A stretch of DNA of 64,000 nucleotides, from assembly GCF_002000055.1 (NCBI RefSeq), contig NZ_MVBD01000004.1, forward strand, positions 278,318 to 342,317. The letters are read 5' to 3'. This stretch comes from Marinicella sediminis (GTDB lineage: Bacteria; Pseudomonadota; Gammaproteobacteria; Xanthomonadales; Marinicellaceae). Under the pieces are notes generated by a model, which was not told the origin of the DNA, searched no databases, and saw only the letters and a list, made by a program, of their open reading frames with translations. Within the stretch, counting starts at the first letter, position 1. Every line of letters starts with the position of its first letter. A program made the translations under genes and the position numbers. Below are positions 17,585-26,685 of the stretch, in pieces.

Positions 17585-19033
17585 TCAGTTTTGGGTCGCA
17601 ATGGCATCAACCCGGCCTTTGTGCATGAATAAGCTGCCATATTGGGCAAGCAAACCTTCACCGGCTCCGCCATTGGTGTATTGGTGCATCGCAAAACCTG
17701 TCACCGGCAGGCCTCTGAAGCCCATGCCAGATTCAGGAATCATCAGATTGCTTTCCATAAAGTCCAGCCTTGCCCAGCCATTTTCTGTGGCATGAGCTAT
17801 TGATGGGGTGATGAGAGTATAAAAAGGATCTGCCCCCAGCAACCGACTGGAACCGGCTTGTGCAGCGCTTCCCGGTAAAATGAAAGACAACACATTGGTG
17901 ACCAAACACAATTGTGGATTCGGAGGCGCTGGTGGGCGAATGCCAACGCCACCTGTAGAGACTGTTTCTTGCTGGGCTTCCCTGTCAAACATGTCCAGGG
18001 TATATTCGTCACAGGACGTCAAACCATTCCAGCGATGGGTAAACGGTGGTTTCGGCTGCCCTGAATTTGTGACCACATGATGGTGCTTGGTGGGAAACGA
18101 CAACAACCATTCGGTTTGACCGTTGACAATGGTATCAAGGGCATATTCATTGATGACTTCAGTATTCATGAACAACGCAGAAACCGCTTCGTAGCCAGTG
18201 CCCCAATCTGAAACCGCCAGGGTACCGTCTGTCAATAACACCCGGGATTGCGTGGTCCCTGAACTGAGGTCCGGTAAAGCAGATCCAGGCTCGGTATGCT
18301 GGCCATCCTGTTCCCAGAAATTCTGTAGGGCGATGGCATCATATGACACCGAAACCCCTTCGGCCACGTTTACGATAAAAGCCGAACCAATCAGCCCGCC
18401 AGTGGGTGGGTTCAACGCATCAAACTGCCAGCTGCCGGTATTCCAGGACGCGCCGATGGCATTACAATTGTTGGGTATACCAGATTGATTGTGGCTGATG
18501 TGTGCAGCGGCCTCCCCAGTCAGTTCGCCCAGTTCGAGCGCTTCAAAATATCCAGTCCGCGCCCGCTCCAGACTTTTGTTGCTGGCAACGCGGTCACCAT
18601 CGAGCGCAGAAGGCACAAACTTTTCTCCTGTCTTATCCACACGCGGCACGCAACTGGAGTCACCCGATACATGAATGACACTGGGTTCACCGTTGTGACC
18701 TGGCAAGAAAGAAACCGTTGGGCCCAGGGCCCCGGTCCACACATCATAGGCAGCCAAATAGACATTAAAAGACAGCATCATCAGACCTGCCTGACCCTCA
18801 CGGAAGCTCACTTTCACCACTTTGGGACGCGCGGTGGTGTTGACCAGCGAATATGCTGTATTGAGGTTATTGTTCACCGTGTAATACGGATAAATCAATA
18901 CCTCTCCTTCACCTTCTGGGTTGATTTGTACGGCTGAAGTAACCATCGACCACAGCAGCATCCAAGCCATCAGTGAACGGCAGTAAATGTGCTGCCTTTT
19001 CCCAATACGGGAACCTTGTAATAATTGTTTCAT
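17585..19033 (-). CDS. secreted protein of unknown function, paralog B (B-type)
   Basis: A 482-residue exported protein with a signal peptide ending MVTSAVQ. It carries all family blocks: VLIYPYYTVNN, YDVWTG, GSAFIVNVAEG, SYDAIALQNFW, LPDLSSGT, FPTKHHHV, TSCDEY, ATENGWARL, GFRGLPVTGF and GLLAQYG. It is closest to paralog D by eye. The start overlaps the stop of paralog A by one base (TAATG), with GGAGG inside the upstream gene, so the pair is translationally coupled. It lacks the Cys-Cys pair before the Pro-rich stretch that A and C have. Confidence 0.85.
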   Translation of the reverse strand: MKQLLQGSRIGKRQHIYCRSLMAWMLLWSMVTSAVQINPEGEGEVLIYPYYTVNNNLNTAYSLVNTTARPKVVKVSFREGQAGLMMLSFNVYLAAYDVWTGALGPTVSFLPGHNGEPSVIHVSGDSSCVPRVDKTGEKFVPSALDGDRVASNKSLERARTGYFEALELGELTGEAAAHISHNQSGIPNNCNAIGASWNTGSWQFDALNPPTGGLIGSAFIVNVAEGVSVSYDAIALQNFWEQDGQHTEPGSALPDLSSGTTQSRVLLTDGTLAVSDWGTGYEAVSALFMNTEVINEYALDTIVNGQTEWLLSFPTKHHHVVTNSGQPKPPFTHRWNGLTSCDEYTLDMFDREAQQETVSTGGVGIRPPAPPNPQLCLVTNVLSFILPGSAAQAGSSRLLGADPFYTLITPSIAHATENGWARLDFMESNLMIPESGMGFRGLPVTGFAMHQYTNGGAGEGLLAQYGSLFMHKGRVDAIATQN

Positions 19034-20427
19034 TACTCTGCCTCCATCACAGCCACCCGGCCTTTGTGGATAAACAGATTGGCATATTGAGCGAGCAAAC
19101 CCTCACCAGCACCTCCATTACTGAATTGTTGCACCATAAATCCGGTGGCAGGCAATCCCCTGAAGCCTGTCCCATTGACTGGCACCATGCCTGGCGATGC
19201 CGGAAAACTCAGCACGCCCCAGCCATTTTCTGTAACCCTTGAATCAAAGTATGTGGCTGGTTCAGACAGATTATCAGATCCCAGAATGGCCGATACTTCA
19301 TTGGCTGCCGTATAGGGCGGCAGCATCTCAATCACATTAGTGGTCAGGCACAGTTGCGGATCCTCTGGCGGTGGCGGTGGTGGATCAGCACAACATTGAT
19401 ATTGGTGTGATGTTGCAGTCTCCCGGTCATACAACATTGCTGTATATTCATCACAGGACTGCACCCCATCCCAGGCCTGGCTGAATGGTGCCAGAGCAGG
19501 ACCTTCGGTGTTGGTGTGTAACGTTTTGGTAGGAAAACTCACCACCCATTCGGATTTACCATTGACGAAAGCATCGTACGCATATTCATTGTACAACTCC
19601 GCTTTCATCAACACCGCCGATACCGCCTCAATGCCGCTGGACCACTGGCTGACCGCTAAGGTGCCGTCTGCCAATAATACTTTTGATTCAGCGGTGCCAC
19701 TGGATAAATCAGGCAACAAACTACCTGGATCAGTAAATACCCCCTGACCATCCCAGAAATCATTCAGTGCAATGGCGTCATAGGACATCGACAGCCCTTC
19801 AGCGACATTGATGATAAAGGCACTGCCAAGCAAGCCACCCTGCGGTTCAGTTGGTTCCTCCAGGGCCCAATCAAGGGTGTCCCAGGCAGCTTGGATGGCC
19901 GTACAGTTTGCCGGTACGCCAACGCCGCCATGATCCACAAAAGCAACAGCATTGCCGGTCAATTCACCCAGTTCCATGACTTGCATATAACCTTCAGTGG
20001 CCCTGGCCAGGCTGCGGTTGGCCGGGTTCAGATCCTCATCGATCACATAAGGCAAAAACTCCTGGCCAGCTTTGTTCAGGTATGGGGCACAAGAAGTATC
20101 CGGTGTGACATGAACAGCTGTGGGTTCATCCAAATGGCCGACAATGGTCGATTCAGTGGGAACGAGGGCACCGCTCCATACATCATAGGGTGACAGATAG
20201 ACATGAAATGTCAGCACATGCAAACCCGCATCACCCTCATGAAAACTGACTTTGATGGCTTTGGCCTGTTCGGTGGTATTAACCACTGTATACATGGTGT
20301 TCAGGTAGTTGTTCACGGTGTAGTATGGGTAGATCAGGACCTCACCGAGTCCCCGGTCATTCACATGTACAGCCATCACCCGCAGTGACAACAACAACAA
20401 AACAACTGTTAAAAGGTTTTTATTCAT
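19033..20427 (-). CDS. secreted protein of unknown function, paralog A (A-type)
   Basis: First gene of the four-paralog cluster, 464 residues from the chosen start. ATG at 20427 has GGGAG 8 bases upstream and gives a normal signal peptide (MNKNLLTVV, ending RVMAV). A longer frame to 20487 runs through leader hairpins. The protein has the shared blocks and the A-type features: LPYVIDEDLNPANRSLARA, SCDEYTAMLYDRE and QCCADPPPPPP. The three or four spaced Cys residues common to all paralogs suggest periplasmic or extracellular disulfides. Function unknown. Confidence 0.85.
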   Translation of the reverse strand: MNKNLLTVVLLLLSLRVMAVHVNDRGLGEVLIYPYYTVNNYLNTMYTVVNTTEQAKAIKVSFHEGDAGLHVLTFHVYLSPYDVWSGALVPTESTIVGHLDEPTAVHVTPDTSCAPYLNKAGQEFLPYVIDEDLNPANRSLARATEGYMQVMELGELTGNAVAFVDHGGVGVPANCTAIQAAWDTLDWALEEPTEPQGGLLGSAFIINVAEGLSMSYDAIALNDFWDGQGVFTDPGSLLPDLSSGTAESKVLLADGTLAVSQWSSGIEAVSAVLMKAELYNEYAYDAFVNGKSEWVVSFPTKTLHTNTEGPALAPFSQAWDGVQSCDEYTAMLYDRETATSHQYQCCADPPPPPPEDPQLCLTTNVIEMLPPYTAANEVSAILGSDNLSEPATYFDSRVTENGWGVLSFPASPGMVPVNGTGFRGLPATGFMVQQFSNGGAGEGLLAQYANLFIHKGRVAVMEAE

Positions 20428-20443
20428 TACGATACTCCCTGTC

Positions 20444-20554
20444 TTGACTGATCGAGTCAACTGCAAACCAAAACTGGTTTGAATCAATGGATATGCAAAG
20501 TCAGCAGACCCAAAGACCTGCGACCAAAGTCACCCATGTTTTGCACAGGGTGAC
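20444..20554 (-). promoter_or_regulatory. hairpin-rich leader of the paralog cluster
   Basis: Three inverted repeats lie in a row upstream of paralog A: TTGACT/AGTCAA (20444-20460, loop 5), CAAACCA/TGGTTTG (20464-20481, loop 4) and GTCACCC/GGGTGAC (20529-20554, loop 12). All arms are perfect. They fall between the Tex stop and the ribosome binding site and could form a structured 5' leader or binding sites. Confidence 0.5.
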
Positions 20555-20622
20555 AGTTCATAACATAGCATTTATCGCATTAAAATTTTGTTCACATTCC
20601 ACTTGTTTTGGGTTGTACCTGA

Positions 20623-22944
20623 TCATTTTTTGGCTTTTTTAAAGGCATCGGCCAAGGCACCTGCGAAGGCACCCTGGGGTGCACTGCTTTGCCGCCGGGG
20701 TGACCGTTGTTGGCGATGATTCTTCGCAGGCTTGCCTGTGGACTTGCGGTCACCGCCCCTGGCTGCCTTACCATCACCTGATTTGGCACTGAGGGAAATG
20801 CGCTTTCTGTTCGCATCCACCTCCAATACCCGCACCTTGATGACCTGACCGGCTTTGACCACATCTGCCGGATCTTTGACGTACTGATCAGCCAGTTCTG
20901 ATATGTGTACCAGACCATCCTGGTGAACACCAATATCCACAAAGGCGCCAAAGGCGGTGACATTGGTGACCACCCCTTCCAGGCGCATGCCCACTGCCAG
21001 GTCTTTGATCTCATGAACCTGTTCGTCAAACCGGGCAGTTTTGAATTCACCTCGCGGATCACGTCCCGGCTTTTTCAATTCCTCGATGACGTCTTTGATG
21101 GTGGCCACGCCAAACTGGTCATTGGCAAAATCACGGGGATTGAGCTGACTCAATGGCCCCATTTGCCCGATGACTTGTTCAATCTGGCTGTCCATGTGCT
21201 CCAGCATGCTCTTCACCAAAGGATAGGCTTCCGGGTGCACGGCTGATTGATCCAGTGGTTGGTCGCCACCCCGAATGCGCAAAAAACCCGCGCATTGCTC
21301 GAACATTTTTTCGCCCAGGCGACTGACTTTCAGCAACTGTTTGCGGTTGGTGAAACTGCCATTGGCATTGCGGTAATTGACGATTTCCTGAGCCACAGAA
21401 TCGCTGACACCAGCCACGTATTTCAACAGTGGTGCGGAAGCGGTGTTGACATCCACCCCGACTTTATTCACACAGTCCTCGACACAATCTCCCAACGCTT
21501 TGCTCAATTGGGCCTGGTTAACATCATGCTGGTATTGACCAACTCCAATGGCCTTGGGATCAATTTTCACCAACTCTGCCAGAGGATCCTGTAACCTTCG
21601 GGCAATTGACACCGCCCCACGATAGGATACGTCCAGATCAGGAAACTCAGCAGCCGCCAATGCCGAGGCTGAATACACCGATGCACCGGCTTCAGAAACC
21701 ATGATTTTCTGGGCCCTGATATCGCTGTTTTGTTTGAGCAATTCTGCAGCCAACTGGTCGGTCTCTCTGGAGGCCGTGCCATTGCCAATAGCGATCAGTT
21801 TAACCCCGTGCTTTACACACATTTTAATCAGGGTTTGCTTGGCTTGTTCCCATTGTTTTTGAGGTGCATGAGGATAAATCACTGCGGTATCCAGCAATTT
21901 GCCGTTGTCATCCACCACCACGGTTTTAACCCCGGTACGGAATCCAGGATCCAGTCCCAAAGTCACCTGCCCACCGGCCGGAGCCGCCAACAACAGGTCT
22001 TTGAGGTTGCGGTTAAAAATCTGAATGGCGGCTTCATCCGATTGTTCGCGCAACACATTAAACAATTGCAGATTCAACTTGAGCAACAATTTGGCTTTCC
22101 AGGCCAGCTCAGTGGTTCGCTTCAACCAATCAGAAGACTCAATGTCCCAGCCGGTGCGTTTAACCAATCGGCCGATGGCCGGATGAATGGTTGTGTGTTC
22201 GTTCAATACATCACGATGATCAATGTTGACACTGAGCACGCCTTCATTGCGACCACGCAACAAAGCCAGCATGCGATGCGAAGGTATCTTGCTCACCGCT
22301 TCTGAAAAGTCAAAATAATCGGTAAAGCGACTGGCTTTTTTCTCTGTTTCCTGCCCCTTGATCACTTGAGCAATCACCACCCCCTGCTCCCATAACCATT
22401 CCCGCAACTCCTGTATCAGATCGGCGTCTTCTGCCAAATCTTCCAGGGCAATGTGCCGGGCACCTTCTAATGCAGCGGCCACATCGGCCACCTCTTTCTC
22501 AGCATCAACATAATCTGTGGCCAGCTGCTGTTCATCGGCTTTGGTGTCTGCGATGATGGCAGCCAGTAAAGGTTCCAGTCCGGCCTGTCTGGCTTTTTGC
22601 GCCTTGGTCTGACGTTTTTTCTTGTAAGGCAGGTACAGGTCCTCCAGGCGCGTTTTGGTCTCTGCTGCCATGATTGATTGTTTCAATCCCTCGGTCAGCT
22701 TACCTTGCTCATCAATCGCTTTGATGATGGACTCCCGACGGTCATCCAACTCGCGCAAATAACCCAATCGCTCTTCCAGCTGTCGCAGTTGGGTGTCATC
22801 CAGACCACCGGTCACTTCTTTGCGGTAACGGGCAATGAATGGGACTGTATCGCCACCATCCAATAACTCGACGGCGCTGGCTATTTGCTGGGTTTTGGCA
22901 TTGATTTCTGCCGCAATGATGTTCACATGTTTGCTGTTGGCCAC
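20623..22944 (-). CDS. tex: transcription accessory protein Tex
   Basis: A conserved nucleic-acid binding protein (YhgF in E. coli) implicated in transcription. Domain order: N-terminal Tex domain with VPFIARYRKEVTGGLDD, YqgF/RuvX-like domain with LGLDPGFRTG, helix-hairpin-helix region with VGVDVNTAS, then an S1 RNA-binding domain (GMRLEGVVTNVTAFGAFVDIG). The C-terminus is a basic, low-complexity tail. GTG at 22944 is preferred: it has AAAGAGA upstream and matches where the family usually starts. The frame extends to an ATG at 22983 that lacks a ribosome binding site. Rough length 773 residues. Confidence 0.93.
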   Translation of the reverse strand: MANSKHVNIIAAEINAKTQQIASAVELLDGGDTVPFIARYRKEVTGGLDDTQLRQLEERLGYLRELDDRRESIIKAIDEQGKLTEGLKQSIMAAETKTRLEDLYLPYKKKRQTKAQKARQAGLEPLLAAIIADTKADEQQLATDYVDAEKEVADVAAALEGARHIALEDLAEDADLIQELREWLWEQGVVIAQVIKGQETEKKASRFTDYFDFSEAVSKIPSHRMLALLRGRNEGVLSVNIDHRDVLNEHTTIHPAIGRLVKRTGWDIESSDWLKRTTELAWKAKLLLKLNLQLFNVLREQSDEAAIQIFNRNLKDLLLAAPAGGQVTLGLDPGFRTGVKTVVVDDNGKLLDTAVIYPHAPQKQWEQAKQTLIKMCVKHGVKLIAIGNGTASRETDQLAAELLKQNSDIRAQKIMVSEAGASVYSASALAAAEFPDLDVSYRGAVSIARRLQDPLAELVKIDPKAIGVGQYQHDVNQAQLSKALGDCVEDCVNKVGVDVNTASAPLLKYVAGVSDSVAQEIVNYRNANGSFTNRKQLLKVSRLGEKMFEQCAGFLRIRGGDQPLDQSAVHPEAYPLVKSMLEHMDSQIEQVIGQMGPLSQLNPRDFANDQFGVATIKDVIEELKKPGRDPRGEFKTARFDEQVHEIKDLAVGMRLEGVVTNVTAFGAFVDIGVHQDGLVHISELADQYVKDPADVVKAGQVIKVRVLEVDANRKRISLSAKSGDGKAARGGDRKSTGKPAKNHRQQRSPRRQSSAPQGAFAGALADAFKKAKK

Positions 22945-23006
22945 AATCAGATCTCTTTTGTTTGATTTGAAAAAGCCGGGCATTTTAGCATGCCATGATC
23001 ACAACG

Positions 23007-23930
23007 TCATAACGGGATTTTTATCCCCTTCTCTGCCACTTTGAAACCTGCCGCCCTGACCTGCTCAGCAGCCTCGCTCTGTGGGTTGATCAGGGGGTTA
23101 CTGTGATTAAAGTGAATGAAGAACACCTTGCTTTTTTCCGCTGCAGGCAAGTCTTTGAACAAAGCCATGCTTTCGGTGACAAACGGATGTGGGATTTCAC
23201 TCATGTCCCGGTTAGGGATTTCACCATTGGCATAAAACGTCGCATCCAGAAAAGCCACATCTACCGCCTTGATTTCAGCCGTGATCTCACGTTCCCATAA
23301 ATGCCATTTATCAATGTCGGGGATGAACAACACCTTCTGGTTCGGCCCGCTGATGACAAACCCCACGGTCTCAGTGAATTCATCCCGGTGCGGGACCAAC
23401 AGGGGTCTGACGGTGATGTTGGGTGTCAGATGAATTGGCTGATTGGCGGTCAGGTCTTTCAGGGTGATGTTTTTCAGATTGACCAACTGGCTCCATGGGC
23501 CATTGCTTTGCAGGTATTGTTTGAAGCGCGGCATGACGTAGACAGGTGTTTCCCGGGTACCCGCTGCTTCACGGCCGAAATGCATCAGGCCTGTGTAGTG
23601 CCCCATGTGACCGTGGGTCAGCAACACCCCTGTCAGCGCATAATCACCATCAGGTGCCAGGGTGTGCAGGGCATACATTTGTTCGCGGATATCGGGAGTG
23701 GCTTCAAACAGGAATTTTTGCCGGTGTTGATGATCGACCAGCGCCAGTGAAGTGGCAAATTTGCGTTGTCTGGGTTCTTGCCAGCCAGGCATGCAATGTT
23801 GCTGGTAGCAATTCATTTGCGGGTAACCGGCATCTTGAGCGACGCCCAATACATGCAGGGATACCAGTCCATCTTTGTCCGCCTGTGCCTGACCAATCAA
23901 TACCATCAGCAATAAATAGATTTTCTTCAT
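23007..23930 (-). CDS. PqqB-like metallo-beta-lactamase-fold protein, exported
   Basis: A 307-residue protein with a signal peptide (MKKIYLLLMVLIGQAQA). The fold is metallo-beta-lactamase: THGHMGHYTGL is the metal motif, and later His/Asp are in VPHRDE, DIDKW, LDATFY and FIHFNHSN. The N-terminal LGVAQDAGYPQMNC resembles PqqB, which acts in coenzyme PQQ synthesis. No other pqq gene is near and PqqB is usually not exported, so this is a relative with another substrate. The start at 23930 has AGAGG 8 bases upstream; the longer frame to 24023 is unlikely. Confidence 0.85.
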   Translation of the reverse strand: MKKIYLLLMVLIGQAQADKDGLVSLHVLGVAQDAGYPQMNCYQQHCMPGWQEPRQRKFATSLALVDHQHRQKFLFEATPDIREQMYALHTLAPDGDYALTGVLLTHGHMGHYTGLMHFGREAAGTRETPVYVMPRFKQYLQSNGPWSQLVNLKNITLKDLTANQPIHLTPNITVRPLLVPHRDEFTETVGFVISGPNQKVLFIPDIDKWHLWEREITAEIKAVDVAFLDATFYANGEIPNRDMSEIPHPFVTESMALFKDLPAAEKSKVFFIHFNHSNPLINPQSEAAEQVRAAGFKVAEKGIKIPL

Positions 23931-24062
23931 AACCGAAACCTCTTTGCCCGTGAGTGAATGAGGCATCTTAGCATGAGACAGGCCATTAAAAAAATGACCT
24001 CTGGGGTTCGTTTCAAGGGCCAATGTGTGTCACAATCATTGTTTTCAAACTGGGCAAGAACA

Positions 24063-24698
24063 ATGAAAAACTGGTTTTTAAAACCATTGCTTAAGGGCGC
24101 CTTGGTGACCATTCCAGTATTGGTCACCATTTGGGTGATATGGAGCCTGGTCAAATGGATTGATGGCCTGGGCAAAAAAGCCCTGGAACCGATACTGTTG
24201 GATCACCTGTTGTTTCCCGGCAGTGGACTGTTGATCATGGTGGTTTTGCTGGTGATGGTGGGCCTGTTGTTTCAATTCAACTTCATCAATTGGGTGTTCC
24301 GCCGGGTTGAAGGGTCTTTGCTGCAGTTCCCCCTGGTCAAAACCGTTTATTCTGCGGTCAAGGACCTGGCCGGTATGTTTGACAACAGTCAGCAAAAAGG
24401 CCAGCAAGTGGTACTGGTGGACATGAGCAACAGCGGCCTGGGCCATTTGGTGGGTATGGTCACCAACGATGATTTACCGGCTGCTTTTAATGACCTCAAA
24501 CCAGTCAACAGTGAGGAGCCACCCCTGGTGGCGGTGTATCTGCCAATGAGTTATATGGTGGGTGGCTACACCATTCTGATCAGGCGTGATCTGGTTCGTC
24601 CGATCAACATGACTTTTGAGGAAGCCATGCGCTTTGCCATGACCGCGGGTGTATCGAAACAAGCGGTTGAAGAATCGGCTTCCGAAGGACCGCCATAA
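24063..24698 (+). CDS. DUF502 family membrane protein
   Basis: A 211-residue protein with two N-terminal membrane segments (around residues 7-30 and 50-75) followed by a soluble domain with PLVKTVYSAVKDLAGMF and PTPM-like VYLPMSYMVGGYTILI blocks typical of DUF502. Function of the family is not established. ATG at 24063 is chosen because it starts with the charged MKNWFLKPLLKG in front of the first membrane segment. The longer frame to 23958 would overlap the divergent PqqB-like leader. Confidence 0.85.
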   Translation: MKNWFLKPLLKGALVTIPVLVTIWVIWSLVKWIDGLGKKALEPILLDHLLFPGSGLLIMVVLLVMVGLLFQFNFINWVFRRVEGSLLQFPLVKTVYSAVKDLAGMFDNSQQKGQQVVLVDMSNSGLGHLVGMVTNDDLPAAFNDLKPVNSEEPPLVAVYLPMSYMVGGYTILIRRDLVRPINMTFEEAMRFAMTAGVSKQAVEESASEGPP

Positions 24699-24744
24699 CC
24701 AATTACCTTGAGCCGATTTTATTGACATAACCCACCCAAGAATC

Positions 24745-26625
24745 ATGAAACTCACAATCAGACAACTGAGTGTCACCGGCATACTGGCTTTGATCTCGCT
24801 GGCCTTGCTTGTGGCCATATCTTACGAGTTACTCATGGGCAATGTTTTTGACCATGCGAGGGGCTTCTTGGCTCCCAGATTCTGGGTGCATGAAACCCTG
24901 GCCCTGACATTGGTTTTTATCAGCCTGGTGATTTTGACCGGAAATTTGCTCAAAGCCTGGTTATACAGTTTGTTGTTGTTGTGTCTGTTTCTCATGATCA
25001 ACAATGAAAAGGTCATGGTCTTCGAAACCATATTCATGCCAGCTGACTTCATTTACATGACTGAAGCCATTCTGGCCTGGGATGCCCTCAAGTCATATTG
25101 GCTGCCATTGACAGCCGTTACAACGCTGCTGGTTGTGTGGATCTATTTTTGCGCCAAAATATCTGTGCTCTCAGTCAGCAACAAACACCGCTGGGTTTTA
25201 CTGGCGATGTGTTGTGTGTTGCTGGTAACAGTCAGGGTGTTTGACGATGAGCTCAAGAAGAAGCTGCGCTCTTATCAGTTCAAGGAAACCGATTCTCACA
25301 TGATCAGACATGCCATGAAAAATGGTTTTCTCAGTGTATTTGTACTGAATGTGCTGTTGCCCGAAAAGGCCATCGAGCCACCCGGTTATTCAGCCAGCAC
25401 CATGAATGCGCTGATCGAAAAATACACTTCCGGGCATTCTAAATCCACCAACGGTAACAAACCTGATGTGATCATATTTTTTATTGAAGCCTTCACTGAC
25501 CCGCTTCAATCCGGCTTAAAAACCACCCAAGATCCAATTCCTCATTTCAGACACCTGAGCACAATGCATGCATCAGGCCATACCCTGGCACCAGTGATTG
25601 GCGGACGTTCAGCCAATTCAGAATTTGAGTTACTCAGTGGCATGAGTATGCGATTCCTCAATCGGTTCTCAATTCCATACATTGATCACCTGAATCGCCC
25701 GATCGATGGTTTACCCCAAATGTTTCGTAGGCTGGGCTACCAGACACATGCCATTCATGTTGCCAGCCTGGCATTTTTTAATTACCTGACAGCCTATCCT
25801 AATCTTGGCTTTGAGTTTATTTCAACCATCAGAAATCATCCCGACAGTCAATTAGATGTGGCTCGCAGGTTTCCTGATGAGGACTCTCTGGTAAACAGAA
25901 TCATTGCCACCACCGAGCAACACAATGGACCACATTTCATCTTTGCATTCCCCAATTCAACCCACGGTTTTTGGGACTACCCTCAATACCTTGAATCTGA
26001 TCTCGATGTCATCGATCCCAATTTTGGTCATGCCAGGGATGCCGTCAAAACCTACATCAACGCCCTGCAAAAAGCAGATCTGGCCATTCATAAGCTGATC
26101 ACCCACTACGCACAGGTTGATCGTGAAACCATCGTGCTGATTCTTGGAGACCATTACCCAAACATCATTCCATACCTGAGCAATAACCTGAAACACCAAA
26201 AAAACCTCAATGGACCATTACAGGTTCCTGATGATTTAAACGACCTGGACTTCTATAAATACATGAGAACCCACCATCCTGAAGTGTTTCATGTCGCATT
26301 GCACAAAGTACCTTATGTGATGTGGACCAACTTCAGCAATGATGCCGAGCAGCTTGATGTCAGCATGAACCTGTTACATCAGAGAATCCTCCAAGCTGTA
26401 CCAGCACAAAGAAGCCCATTTCAACAGCTCAATCACCAATTATTTAATCAAATGCCTGAATTTTCGATCGTGGTTAACCACGCTGGCCTTTTTCAAATGA
26501 ATGTCCCGGATCAGCTCAGGGAACTGGTCGATGACTTTCAATTGTTTCAGTATGACATGCTGCATGGTGACAATCATTACGCCGAATGGTTGGCCAATAG
26601 CAGTTGGCAGGAACCCGCACGCTGA
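24745..26625 (+). CDS. LTA synthase / OpgB-like membrane sulfatase-fold protein
   Basis: A 626-residue protein with about five N-terminal membrane segments (residues 10-165) and an extracytoplasmic alkaline-phosphatase-superfamily domain from about 239. Metal and catalytic positions resemble those of LtaS: Glu248 in FFIEAF, the nucleophile position in GGRSANSEFE and Asp469-His470 in LGDHYPN. The nucleophile here is Ser289, where LtaS-like proteins have Thr (GGGTAN). Relatives transfer phosphoglycerol or phosphoethanolamine to glycans or lipids; in a Gram-negative cell an OpgB-like role on periplasmic glucans or lipid A modification is possible. It ends 60 bases before ettA. Confidence 0.85.
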   Translation: MKLTIRQLSVTGILALISLALLVAISYELLMGNVFDHARGFLAPRFWVHETLALTLVFISLVILTGNLLKAWLYSLLLLCLFLMINNEKVMVFETIFMPADFIYMTEAILAWDALKSYWLPLTAVTTLLVVWIYFCAKISVLSVSNKHRWVLLAMCCVLLVTVRVFDDELKKKLRSYQFKETDSHMIRHAMKNGFLSVFVLNVLLPEKAIEPPGYSASTMNALIEKYTSGHSKSTNGNKPDVIIFFIEAFTDPLQSGLKTTQDPIPHFRHLSTMHASGHTLAPVIGGRSANSEFELLSGMSMRFLNRFSIPYIDHLNRPIDGLPQMFRRLGYQTHAIHVASLAFFNYLTAYPNLGFEFISTIRNHPDSQLDVARRFPDEDSLVNRIIATTEQHNGPHFIFAFPNSTHGFWDYPQYLESDLDVIDPNFGHARDAVKTYINALQKADLAIHKLITHYAQVDRETIVLILGDHYPNIIPYLSNNLKHQKNLNGPLQVPDDLNDLDFYKYMRTHHPEVFHVALHKVPYVMWTNFSNDAEQLDVSMNLLHQRILQAVPAQRSPFQQLNHQLFNQMPEFSIVVNHAGLFQMNVPDQLRELVDDFQLFQYDMLHGDNHYAEWLANSSWQEPAR

Positions 26626-26685
26626 TGTAGACAGTGGTGGGGTCATCAAGTATCATGCCGTTATCTCAATTACCAGACGAGTCAT

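Noticed and set aside
21730..22305. 191-residue frame antisense to tex
   Set aside because: Shadow of a conserved gene with strong codon pattern on the other strand.
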